From Dysgonamonadaceae bacterium (GTDB lineage Bacteria; Bacteroidota; Bacteroidia; Bacteroidales; Azobacteroidaceae): DNA of 9,330 bases. The notes beneath the pieces are model-generated. The model saw nothing but the letters and a program-made list of their open reading frames with translations. It was not told the origin of the DNA and ran no database searches. Location: assembly GCA_031284225.1 (NCBI GenBank), contig JAITAH010000184.1:1-9330 (forward strand), written 5' to 3'. A program made the position numbers and the translations under genes. Below are positions 1 to 6,823 of this stretch, piece after piece (within the stretch, counting starts at the first letter, position 1; each line of letters starts with the position of its first letter).

Positions 1-105
1 CTTCCGGCTCATCGGTTTGAACTTCCAGCTCATCGGTTTGAACTTCCAGCTCATCGGTTTGAACTTCCAGCTCATCGGCTTGAACTTCCAGCTCATCGGC
101 TTGAA
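1..105. repeat. 21-bp tandem repeat, five copies, continuing off the left edge
   Basis: Five head-to-tail 21-bp units run at 1-21, 22-42, 43-63, 64-84 and 85-105. Each starts CTTCC(A/G)GCTC and ends (T/C)TTGAA. The only differences are G for A at unit position 6 in copy 1, and C for T at unit position 16 in copies 4 and 5. The array probably continues to the left. Because 21 is a multiple of 3, frames stay in register. The plus strand can read LPAHRFE (open to a stop at 151-153) or FQLIGLN (stop at 110-112). The minus strand can read QADELEV, which has coiled-coil-like heptads, or FKPMSWK. The QADELEV frame meets a stop just before the array (in its reading direction) and has no start codon there. 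Whether the array is the coding end of a gene lying to the left or a non-coding minisatellite cannot be decided here. Confidence 0.95.
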
Positions 106-230
106 ATTATAATACGTGAAATCGAATGTGTCCGCAGCGTTATGCACGCATAAGATGTTAATTTTCAAAGGATATTATTTTAATTTATAAGAATATTTGC
201 AAAGATAGAAAAGAATTTCTGATTTTTTGT

Positions 231-238
231 TACTTTTG
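231..238 (+). promoter_or_regulatory. Bacteroidota-type promoter -7 box (TACTTTTG)
   Basis: TACTTTTG matches the Bacteroidota -7 consensus TAnnTTTG exactly and lies 17 bases before the ATG at 256 in AT-rich DNA. I see no well-spaced TTTG at -33; the nearest, at 196-199, is too far upstream. The expected transcript start would leave only about 10 leader bases before 256, or about 60 before the alternative ATG at 307. The motif is seen directly; its activity is inferred. Confidence 0.5.
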
Positions 239-255
239 CAAACAAATAAAAATAG

Positions 256-516
256 ATGAAAGACAAAAGACAGAAGAAGATAGATAGAAACAAGAAAGAG
301 AAATTCATGAAAAGATACATTTTATTACCGGTCGTACTGCTTGTTTACCTTGCTTGTATGGCTTATTTCACCTTTCCCGGAAAAAATCAGGGCAGCGGTC
401 TCAGTTACACTCAATATTATATTACCATAAGCATAACGCTGATCGTTATCGGGCTACTGGCTTATTTTCTGAAAAAGAAAGAAGACAACAAAAAAAAGAG
501 AAACGGAAACGTTTGA
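256..516 (+). CDS. Small two-helix membrane protein, function unknown
   Basis: This 86-residue protein is not assigned to any family of known function. It has a very basic N-terminus (residues 1-19), a hydrophobic segment at about 21-38 (YILLPVVLLVYLACMAYF), a short polar loop containing GKNQGSGLSY, a second hydrophobic segment at about 54-71, and a Lys/Asn/Arg-rich tail. Positive charge on both ends suggests that both termini are cytoplasmic and the loop is outside, giving a hairpin in the inner membrane. Small proteins of this shape are common hypothetical genes in Bacteroidota. An internal ATG at 307 (residue 18) would give a 69-residue version starting MKRYILLP. That start looks natural for a membrane protein and sits better with the short leader, so the true start is uncertain. 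A TACTTTTG promoter box lies just upstream. It reads toward the hdr genes but is separated from them by 152 bases and a second promoter, so it is probably not part of that operon. Confidence 0.65.
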   Translation: MKDKRQKKIDRNKKEKFMKRYILLPVVLLVYLACMAYFTFPGKNQGSGLSYTQYYITISITLIVIGLLAYFLKKKEDNKKKRNGNV

Positions 517-588
517 AAGGTAATTTACCGTACCTGTTTTGTATCTAATTTAGAGGGGAAAAATACCAATTGATAAATAATCTCATAT

Positions 589-623
589 TTTGGGTCGTTT
601 TTTCCCATTTTTCTTTATATTTG
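589..623 (+). promoter_or_regulatory. Probable promoter of the hdr-flx operon
   Basis: TATATTTG at 616-623 matches the Bacteroidota -7 consensus TAnnTTTG perfectly. A TTTG at 589-592 could serve as the -33 element, with a 23-base spacer at the long end of the usual range. Transcription would begin near 630, leaving a leader of about 40 bases before the hdrC ATG at 669. The 517-668 gap that holds it is otherwise AT-rich, with no RNA gene or riboswitch that I can recognise. No operator-like dyad stands out. Confidence 0.6.
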
Positions 624-668
624 CGCTCTGATACAGCGAACAATAAAATTCCATTTAAATAAAATGTC

Positions 669-1217
669 ATGCATACTTATGAAAATGCGGGATACATTTC
701 CGGGATAAAATCAAAAACAGGAGTCAATGTAAACCGGTGTTACCAGTGTGGAAAATGCACTGCCGGATGTGCGGTAGCCGAAGAAATGGATTATCCGCCC
801 AGCCGGGTGATGCGGATGCTTCAAACCCGCGAGGATGATAATTACAATAAAATACTCGCTTCGGAAACAATCTGGTTGTGCGTATCCTGTCAAAACTGTC
901 TTACGCGATGTCCGATGGAAATAGATATTCCCCAACTTATGGACTACCTGCGCGAAGAATCCATCCGGGAAAAGAAAGTGAACAAAAAAGCAAAACAGGT
1001 GCTTTCTTTCCACAAGGCTTTTCTTGATTCGGTAAAATACACCGGCCGTTTGTACGAAATCGGTTTAATAGCAGGCTATAAAGTGCGGACACTCCATATC
1101 CTTCAAGATATGGATGTTGCACCCAAAATGTTTGTAAAAGGGAAATTGCCTGTATTGCCCGAAACAGTGGAAGATAAAAAACAGATAAAAACAATTTTTT
1201 CAAAAGTCGGGAAATAA
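669..1217 (+). CDS. hdrC: HdrC-like heterodisulfide reductase iron-sulfur subunit
   Basis: HdrC is the electron-carrying subunit that relays electrons from the HdrA flavin to the catalytic HdrB. At 182 residues it matches the small, soluble HdrC type; there is no membrane segment, so it is not HdrE- or DsrMK-like. Two classical [4Fe-4S] motifs are visible: C24-x2-C27-x2-C30-x3-C34 and C71-x2-C74-x2-C77-x3-C81 followed by Pro. The region between them (PPSRVMRMLQ) and the following MEIDIPQLMDYLRE stretch are typical of the family. The start at 669 is chosen because the overlapping ATG at 664 is out of frame and stops after 14 codons. The hdrB start follows the stop after two bases, indicating co-transcription and probably coupled translation. 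A GlpC-like or other CCG-linked ferredoxin is possible on sequence alone, but the hdrB and hdrA neighbours make HdrC the best call. Confidence 0.9.
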   Translation: MHTYENAGYISGIKSKTGVNVNRCYQCGKCTAGCAVAEEMDYPPSRVMRMLQTREDDNYNKILASETIWLCVSCQNCLTRCPMEIDIPQLMDYLREESIREKKVNKKAKQVLSFHKAFLDSVKYTGRLYEIGLIAGYKVRTLHILQDMDVAPKMFVKGKLPVLPETVEDKKQIKTIFSKVGK

Positions 1218-1219
1218 TT

Positions 1220-2068
1220 ATGAAAACAGGATTCTATCCGGGCTGTTCTTTGAAAGGAACTTCTTCGGAATACGCCCAATCGACTGTTGCTTTAGCAAAA
1301 GCGTTCGATATCCGGCTGGAAGAAATTTCAGACTGGAATTGCTGCGGAGCCACCGCCGCTCACAATCTCAACCACGAACTTGCCGTCGCTTTGCCGGCAC
1401 GAATATTAGCATTAGCCGGACAGCAGGAACTGACGGAAATAGTAGTTCCCTGCGCCGCCTGCTACAACCGGTTGAGTGTGGCGCAACATCAACTGAACGA
1501 AGATGAAACACTAAAAAACCGCGTATCCGGAATACTTCAAATGCCTCTCGATAAAAATATCCGGATATTGAATGTGATGCAATTTATCGAAAAATACATC
1601 GCGGGGCGGCTGGAAGAAAAAGTAATTAAACCGTTTAAACAAAAAGTAGTGTGTTACTACGGCTGCCTGCTGGTTCGGCCACACAACATATTGAAATTCG
1701 ACCGTTTGGAAGACCCGCAATCTATGGACGATTTGATGCGGAAAACAGGTGCGGACGTCCTTCCGTGGGGTTACAAAACCGAATGTTGCGGCGCCGGTTT
1801 TTCCGTTTCACGTACCGATATTGTCGCCAAACTGTCGGGCAAGATCGTAAAAGACGCCGTCGACCGGGGCGCCGAAGCAATTATCGTAGCCTGTCCGATG
1901 TGCCAGTCGAATTTAGACATGCGCCGTCCGCATATCGACAGTTATTTACATAAAAAAACAACCATTCCGGTAATGTACATTACGCAGGCTATAGGCTTAG
2001 CCGCAGGAATAAAGAAAGACGATTTGGGATTGAAAAAATTATTTGTAACGCCGGAATTTGAAATCTGA
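1220..2068 (+). CDS. hdrB: HdrB-like heterodisulfide reductase catalytic subunit (two CCG domains)
   Basis: HdrB is the disulfide-reducing subunit. Its two cysteine-rich CCG domains bind the unusual non-cubane [4Fe-4S] clusters that cleave the disulfide. Both domains are complete in this 282-residue protein: C9-x31-C41-C42-x35-C78-x2-C81 and C149-x39-C189-C190-x34-C225-x2-C228. These agree with the family pattern C-x31-39-CC-x35-36-C-x2-C apart from one residue in the second domain. No ligand is missing, so the protein should be active. It is soluble, with no signal peptide or membrane helix. In methanogens the substrate is CoM-S-S-CoB. Bacteria lack those cofactors, and in sulfate reducers a DsrC-type disulfide has been proposed. 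No such partner is encoded in this window, so the substrate is open. It lies two bases after hdrC and 11 bases before rmuC. Confidence 0.92.
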   Translation: MKTGFYPGCSLKGTSSEYAQSTVALAKAFDIRLEEISDWNCCGATAAHNLNHELAVALPARILALAGQQELTEIVVPCAACYNRLSVAQHQLNEDETLKNRVSGILQMPLDKNIRILNVMQFIEKYIAGRLEEKVIKPFKQKVVCYYGCLLVRPHNILKFDRLEDPQSMDDLMRKTGADVLPWGYKTECCGAGFSVSRTDIVAKLSGKIVKDAVDRGAEAIIVACPMCQSNLDMRRPHIDSYLHKKTTIPVMYITQAIGLAAGIKKDDLGLKKLFVTPEFEI

Positions 2069-2079
2069 TAAAAATAACA

Positions 2080-3438
2080 ATGACAACTATTTTTCTTATC
2101 GTAATTATTCTCCTGATAACCGTTAATATCCTGCTGGTTATCAGTAAAAAGAAAGAGAAAGCGCCCGAAGAATTAAAGACGAAACTCATTCAAATGGACG
2201 CCGGAATTTCCAAAATCGACCCTTTGGTGCGCGACGAATTTGGAAGAAACCGCGAAGAAAGCCAAAAATCATTTAAGGAAAATCGCGAAGAATTAAATAA
2301 CTCCTTCAAACGGCTGGGTGATACGGTTACTCAAAACATAAAGGATTTTAATGAACTCCAACGACAGAAGTTCGACGATCTTTCCAACCGGCAGGAACAA
2401 ATAAAGAAAAGTACGGAAGATAAACTGAAGGAGATCCGCGAAACAATAGAGCGCAAGCTGCAAAATTTGCAGGAAGAAAACAGCAGGAAGCTGGAAGACA
2501 TGCGCAAAGTCGTGGACGAAAAATTGCAGGAAACCGTCGAAAAAAGATTCAACGAATCCTTTAAACTGATCAGCGAACGCTTGGAACAGGTTCACAAAGG
2601 ATTGGGCGAAATGCAATCGCTGGCTTCGGGTGTAGGCGACTTGAAAAAAGTATTGACGAATGTAAAAACGCGGGGAAATCTGGGAGAAATACAGTTAGGC
2701 GCTATTTTGGAACAAATACTGTCGCCGGAACAATACGGACAAAATGCGATCGTCAAAGAAGGCAGTCAGGAAAGAGTAGAATATGTGATAAAATTGCCGG
2801 GGAAGAGCAACGACAATAAATCCCTTTTACTTCCTGTCGATTCCAAATTCCCGAACGAAGACTACCAGCGCTTGCTCGACGCTTACGATAACATAGCCGG
2901 CCTGAATCCGAAAGAGATGGAAACCATCATCAGGCAGTTTGAAAATTCGGTGAAGAAAAATGCAAAAGACATCCGCGACAAATACATCAATCCACCGGTT
3001 ACCACCGATTTTGCCATTATGTTTGTGCCGACAGAAGGGCTTTATGCCGAAATTCTGCGCCGGACAGGACTTTTTGAGGTCTTGCAGCGCGATTTCAAAA
3101 TTACCGTAGTCGGTCCCACCAACTTGGTCGCTTTTTTGAGCAGTCTGCAAATGGGTTTCAAAACATTAGCCATCGAAAAACGTTCCAGCGAAGTATGGGA
3201 AATACTTGGCGCTGTAAAAAACCAGTTCGGCGCATTCGGAGATGTCTTGGAAAAAACGAAGAAAAAATTGCAACAGGCGGCCGGCGTCATCGACTTGGCC
3301 GGCATCAGGTCGAGAGCTATTGAACGTAAATTGCGGACAGTACAGGAATTGCCGCCGGAACAAAGTATCGAATTGCTTGGAGAAGCAATTGAAATAGAAC
3401 AGGACAACACAGCAGAAATCGAAGACGATGAAGAATAG
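2080..3438 (+). CDS. rmuC: RmuC-family DNA recombination protein
   Basis: RmuC proteins limit recombination between inverted repeats and are predicted to have a nuclease-like fold; their biochemical activity is poorly defined. Three regions are visible in this 452-residue protein. Residues 3-22 form an N-terminal membrane anchor (IFLIVIILLITVNILLVI). Residues about 45-175 are a long, charged coiled coil rich in Lys, Glu and Gln. Residues about 185-410 are the RmuC domain, with the family landmarks KTRGNLGE at 196-203, LLPVDSKFP at 250-258 and VGPTNLVAFL near 344-353, then the EKRSSEVWEIL stretch. An acidic tail ends the protein. The start at 2080 gives a proper membrane anchor and follows hdrB by 11 bases. 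It appears intact. Its place inside an hdr operon has no obvious metabolic reason; co-transcription is inferred from spacing and strand. An 84-base gap before hdrA shows no convincing promoter or terminator. Confidence 0.93.
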   Translation: MTTIFLIVIILLITVNILLVISKKKEKAPEELKTKLIQMDAGISKIDPLVRDEFGRNREESQKSFKENREELNNSFKRLGDTVTQNIKDFNELQRQKFDDLSNRQEQIKKSTEDKLKEIRETIERKLQNLQEENSRKLEDMRKVVDEKLQETVEKRFNESFKLISERLEQVHKGLGEMQSLASGVGDLKKVLTNVKTRGNLGEIQLGAILEQILSPEQYGQNAIVKEGSQERVEYVIKLPGKSNDNKSLLLPVDSKFPNEDYQRLLDAYDNIAGLNPKEMETIIRQFENSVKKNAKDIRDKYINPPVTTDFAIMFVPTEGLYAEILRRTGLFEVLQRDFKITVVGPTNLVAFLSSLQMGFKTLAIEKRSSEVWEILGAVKNQFGAFGDVLEKTKKKLQQAAGVIDLAGIRSRAIERKLRTVQELPPEQSIELLGEAIEIEQDNTAEIEDDEE

Positions 3439-3522
3439 ACAGGAAACAAAAGACCCGGGATGTGATTTGTTTTACAATCGGTGTTTATAGAAGAAAAAAA
3501 CAAGATTTAGAATAGAAATAAT

Positions 3523-5526
3523 ATGTCAAAAATAGGAGTATTTGTTTGCCATTGCGGTGAAAATATCGGAGCTACGGTCGATTGCGAAAAAGTAGCGCAA
3601 GCCGCTTCGCAATTTGAAGGCGTTGCATTTGCCGTCGATTACAAATATATGTGTTCCGAACCGGGGCAATCGAAAATAAAAGACGCTATCCGCGAAAAAG
3701 GACTGGACGGAGTAGTCGTTGCTGCCTGTTCGCCGCGAATGCACGAGCCTACATTCCGCAAGACCTGCGCAGAAGCCGGATTAAATCCTTTTATGTGCGA
3801 AATGTCGAACATCCGCGAACACTGTTCGTGGGTACACGAAAAAAGCGACAAAACGACAGAAAAAGCGATCGACCTCGTCCGGATGCTTGTCGAAAAGACA
3901 AAAAGAAATAAACCGTTGAATCCGATTAAAGTTCCCGTCGTCAGAAAAGCGCTGGTCATTGGCGGGGGCATTGCCGGAATACAAGCCGGCTTGGATATTG
4001 CCAATGCCGGTCAGAAAGTAATTTTGATCGAAAAAGATCCTTCAATTGGAGGTCACATGTCGCAATTATCGGAAACATTCCCCACGCTCGACTGTTCGCA
4101 ATGTATCCTTACGCCACGAATGGTTGATATCGCTCAACATCCGAATATCACACTCTATACTTACGCAGAACTGGAAAAACTCGAAGGCTTTATCGGAAAT
4201 TTTAAAGCTACGATCCGCCTGAAAGCAAAAAGCGTAGATTTCAAATTGTGTACAGGTTGCGGAACCTGTACTGCCAAATGTCCGAGCAAAAAAATTCCCA
4301 GCGAATTTAATGAAGGATTGGGATTGCGTACCGCTATTTACACGCCGTTCCCGCAAGCCGTTCCCAACAAACCGGTGATCGACAAAAATAATTGCCGGTA
4401 TTATCAGACGGGTAAATGCAAAGTCTGCGAAAAAATATGTCCTACAGGCGCTATTCAGTTCGACAAAGAAGACGAATTGATCACAGAAGACATTGGCGCT
4501 GTTGTACTCGCTACCGGTTTCAACGTGCTTAAACCTGATTTTTTCCCTGAATACGGATACGGAAAATATGCCGACGTTATCACCGGATTGCAGTTCGAGC
4601 GGCTGGCTTCAGCCTCTGGTCCTACGCTGGGCGAAATACGCCGTCCATCCGATGGAACCGTTCCGAAAAAAATAGTATTTATCGCTTGCGCCGGTTCGCG
4701 CGATCCGGCGAAAGGGATTCCTTATTGTTCCAAGATTTGTTGTATGTACACAGCCAAACATGCCATGCTGTACCAGCACAAGGTTCATGACGGCGAGTCG
4801 TACGTTTTCTACATGGACATCCGCGCCGGCGGGAAAAATTATGAAGAATTTGTACGCCGGGCGATCGAAGAAGACGGCGCAAATTATATACGCGGACGAG
4901 TCGCCCGCATTTACGAAAAAGACGGCAAGCTAATCGTTAAAGGCGTAGATACATTGTTGGGAGCTGCCCCTGTCGAAATAGAAGCCGATATGGTGGTTCT
5001 TGCCAGCGCGGGCGTTTCGAACAGCGGGGCGGAAGAACTGGCGCAAAAACTGCATGTTTCGTACGACCCTTACAAGTTTTTTGCAGAAGCCCATCCTAAA
5101 TTAAAACCAGTAGAAACGAATACGGCAGGCATTTACCTTTGCGGAGCATGTCAGGCGCCCAAAGATATACCCGATACGGTAAGTACAGCTTCCGGCGCTG
5201 CGGCGAAAGTGATCGGATTGTTCTCAAATGCGGAATTGACCCGCGAACCGACTATTGCCGTCGTCAACCGTATTCCTACGCACGAGGTATCGACCTGTGT
5301 CGGATGCTTCCTTTGCGAAACCGCCTGTCCTTATCAAGCAATTGAAAGGGAAGAAATTAAAGATCGCAAAGGAGAAGTGATCAAAACAGTTGCACGCGTT
5401 AATCCGGGTTTATGCCAGGGATGCGGTACATGCGTATCATTCTGCCGGTCGAAGTCGATTGACATGCAGGGATTTTCGAATGAACAGATTTTTGCGGAAG
5501 TCATGTCGACGGCTTCTGCTTACTGA
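3523..5526 (+). CDS. hdrA: HdrA-like FAD subunit, predicted electron-bifurcating
   Basis: HdrA holds the FAD at which electrons are thought to be split between a high-potential disulfide branch and low-potential ferredoxin. At 667 residues it is close to full-length methanogen HdrA. In order: an N-terminal domain beginning with CHCGENIG; a dinucleotide-binding motif GGGIAGIQAG at 147-156 in the thioredoxin-reductase-like FAD domain; C191-x2-C194; an inserted ferredoxin domain with C243-x2-C246-x2-C249-x3-C253-P and C291-x7-C299-x2-C302-x3-C306-P; and a C-terminal ferredoxin domain with C592/595/598/602 and C631/634/637/641. A further set, C389-x12-C402-x3-C406-C407, has the spacing I recall for the unusual [4Fe-4S] site in the methanogen HdrA structure. 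No in-frame stop suggests selenocysteine. It follows rmuC by 84 bases and precedes flxD by 32. With separate hdrB, hdrC and flx genes present, bifurcation is the likely role, but this is inferred. Confidence 0.92.
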   Translation: MSKIGVFVCHCGENIGATVDCEKVAQAASQFEGVAFAVDYKYMCSEPGQSKIKDAIREKGLDGVVVAACSPRMHEPTFRKTCAEAGLNPFMCEMSNIREHCSWVHEKSDKTTEKAIDLVRMLVEKTKRNKPLNPIKVPVVRKALVIGGGIAGIQAGLDIANAGQKVILIEKDPSIGGHMSQLSETFPTLDCSQCILTPRMVDIAQHPNITLYTYAELEKLEGFIGNFKATIRLKAKSVDFKLCTGCGTCTAKCPSKKIPSEFNEGLGLRTAIYTPFPQAVPNKPVIDKNNCRYYQTGKCKVCEKICPTGAIQFDKEDELITEDIGAVVLATGFNVLKPDFFPEYGYGKYADVITGLQFERLASASGPTLGEIRRPSDGTVPKKIVFIACAGSRDPAKGIPYCSKICCMYTAKHAMLYQHKVHDGESYVFYMDIRAGGKNYEEFVRRAIEEDGANYIRGRVARIYEKDGKLIVKGVDTLLGAAPVEIEADMVVLASAGVSNSGAEELAQKLHVSYDPYKFFAEAHPKLKPVETNTAGIYLCGACQAPKDIPDTVSTASGAAAKVIGLFSNAELTREPTIAVVNRIPTHEVSTCVGCFLCETACPYQAIEREEIKDRKGEVIKTVARVNPGLCQGCGTCVSFCRSKSIDMQGFSNEQIFAEVMSTASAY

Positions 5527-5558
5527 CAAATAATGAATTTGAATTAAAATAGCTATTT

Positions 5559-6038
5559 ATGACTAACGAATTTGAACCCAAAGTATTGGCTTTTGTTTGC
5601 AATTGGTGTACCTATACAGGAGCCGACCTGACAGGCACAAGCCGTATAAAATATGCATCGAACGTAAAAATAATTCGTTTCCCGTGTACGGGACGCATTG
5701 ATTTCATGCTTTTACTTAAAGCATTTGCCAACGGTTCGGACGGCGTAATCGTATCGGGCTGCCACCCCAACGATTGCCATTATACATCGGGGAATTTCCA
5801 TGCACGACGCCGCTGGATGCTGTTCCGCAGCTTGCTCGACTTTTTGGGAATTGATGTCCGGCGAATCCGTTTCTCTTGGGTATCTGCGGCTGAAGGCGCT
5901 AAATGGGCTGAAGTTGTCAACGAAACGGTTGCCAATCTGAGAGCGCTCGGCCCTTATGTCGAGTATCGTAAAGCTGCCGATTTTTTAGCTGAAAACGAAC
6001 TGAAAATAGCAGAAGAAATGGAGGTAAATAATGGATGA
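5559..6038 (+). CDS. flxD: MvhD/FlxD-like [2Fe-2S] electron-transfer subunit
   Basis: This 159-residue protein belongs to the MvhD (FrhD/MvhD-type) family, a small [2Fe-2S] protein that docks on HdrA and feeds electrons into it from a hydrogenase, a formate dehydrogenase or the Flx module. Conserved features are the N-terminal VLAFVCNWCTY segment (C14, C17), the RFPCTGRID segment (C43), and GCHPNDCHY (C68, C73), followed by the HARRRWMLF and IRFSWVSAAEG stretches typical of the family. It is soluble and complete. It lies 32 bases after hdrA, and its last codons overlap the next gene by 8 bases (6031-6038), pointing to translational coupling. The name flxD rather than mvhD rests on the next three genes, which are Flx-like rather than hydrogenase subunits. 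Confidence 0.88.
   Translation: MTNEFEPKVLAFVCNWCTYTGADLTGTSRIKYASNVKIIRFPCTGRIDFMLLLKAFANGSDGVIVSGCHPNDCHYTSGNFHARRRWMLFRSLLDFLGIDVRRIRFSWVSAAEGAKWAEVVNETVANLRALGPYVEYRKAADFLAENELKIAEEMEVNNG
6020..6024 (+). promoter_or_regulatory. Strong Shine-Dalgarno sequence before flxC
   Basis: GGAGG lies six bases before the ATG at 6031, inside the end of flxD. It is the clearest ribosome binding site in the window, where most starts have only A-rich leaders. It supports the 6031 start and the 8-base overlap with flxD. Confidence 0.6.
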
Positions 6039-6819
6039 ATGGAAAAATAAAATAATCGAATGGTTCGAAAGCGGAGCAATCGACCTTTTTATCGGTTATG
6101 AAGAAGGAACGCGCAACCCGCGCCCTTCTTTTGCCGTTTCTTCCGGAGAAGTCGGAAAACTGGTATTCGACAAGCGGTGTTCCGGAAATCTGGCCGTTTA
6201 TCTGACTCGTAAAGACTTGACAGGCGGGAAAAAAGCAGGAATTGCAGCTTCGTATTATGCTTTGAAAAGTATTTCGCAATTGTTTGACGAAAATCAATTG
6301 AAAGAAGAAAATCTCCGTGTGCTTGGTCATTTGGAAGACGGCAGCGTAAAACCGTTCCAATCCATAGCGGAAATAAAACAACATTTGAAAGAAACGCTTC
6401 CACCGGCGAAACCGGAAGAAGATGAATTAGTCCGGGAAATAGAGGCTATGACAGCGCCGGAACGCTGGGAATTTTGGACAGATGAATTGTCGAAATGCTT
6501 CAAATGCTATGCTTGCCGTTCCGCTTGTCCGATGTGTTACTGTACAAAATGTATTGTAGAAGTCAACCGGCCGCAATGGATACAACCATGGGCAAGCGTT
6601 TTGAGTAATATGGAATGGCAAATCAACCGGGTGATGCACTTGGCAGGGCGTTGTTCCGATTGTGGTTCTTGCGGTGCAGCCTGTCCTTTGGGCATTCCCG
6701 TTCATTTGTTAACGCACGAAATGAGCAAACGGGTGAAAGAATATTTTGGAGAATCCGGAGAAAAAGGGAATGTACTTTCAACATTCAAGCCCGAAGATAA
6801 AGAAACCTTTATATTGTAA
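6031..6819 (+). CDS. flxC: FlxC-like protein with two [4Fe-4S] clusters
   Basis: This is a predicted electron relay between FlxB and FlxD. The 262-residue protein has two parts. Residues 1-140 contain no cluster motif. They resemble the N-terminal region of FrhB/FdhB-related iron-sulfur proteins, with IGYEEGTRNPRPSF near 21-34, a DKRCSGNLAVYL segment, and an ISQLFDENQLKEENLRVLG segment. Residues 150-235 are a dicluster ferredoxin domain: C156-x2-C159-x2-C162-x3-C166-P with extra cysteines C169, C171 and C174, then C208-x2-C211-x2-C214-x3-C218-P. Where relatives usually carry a KGCDxR-like motif, this protein reads ASYYALKS at 73-80, so that Cys and Asp are absent. The gene overlaps flxD by 8 bases, uses a strong GGAGG site, and ends four bases before flxB. 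The family name rests mainly on gene context; the ferredoxin domain itself is certain. Confidence 0.75.
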   Translation: MDEWKNKIIEWFESGAIDLFIGYEEGTRNPRPSFAVSSGEVGKLVFDKRCSGNLAVYLTRKDLTGGKKAGIAASYYALKSISQLFDENQLKEENLRVLGHLEDGSVKPFQSIAEIKQHLKETLPPAKPEEDELVREIEAMTAPERWEFWTDELSKCFKCYACRSACPMCYCTKCIVEVNRPQWIQPWASVLSNMEWQINRVMHLAGRCSDCGSCGAACPLGIPVHLLTHEMSKRVKEYFGESGEKGNVLSTFKPEDKETFIL

Positions 6820-6823
6820 TGTC

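Noticed and set aside
1..105. Possible CRISPR array from short regular repeats
   Set aside because: The units are directly adjacent with no spacers between them, and there are no cas genes in the window.
518..540. Small hairpin AGGTA/TACCT followed by TTTT after the membrane protein gene
   Set aside because: The stem has only five pairs with an eight-base loop and the T-run is broken, so it is too weak to call as a terminator.
664..708. Short ORF from the ATG at 664 before hdrC
   Set aside because: It is out of frame with hdrC and ends after 14 codons. It could be a leader peptide, but nothing in its sequence suggests attenuation.
2293..2616. Minus-strand open frames opposite the rmuC coiled coil
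   Set aside because: They are Phe/Leu-rich mirror translations of a Lys/Glu-rich coding region, with no start context or family resemblance.
3439..3522. Separate promoter for hdrA in the 84-base gap after rmuC
   Set aside because: No TAnnTTTG match with a spaced TTTG is present; the nearest, GTGATTTG, lacks the TA.
6746..6823. N-terminal extension of flxB from the ATG at 6746
   Set aside because: It lies entirely within flxC, and the 26 extra residues have no family resemblance; the ATG at 6824, four bases after the flxC stop, fits better.
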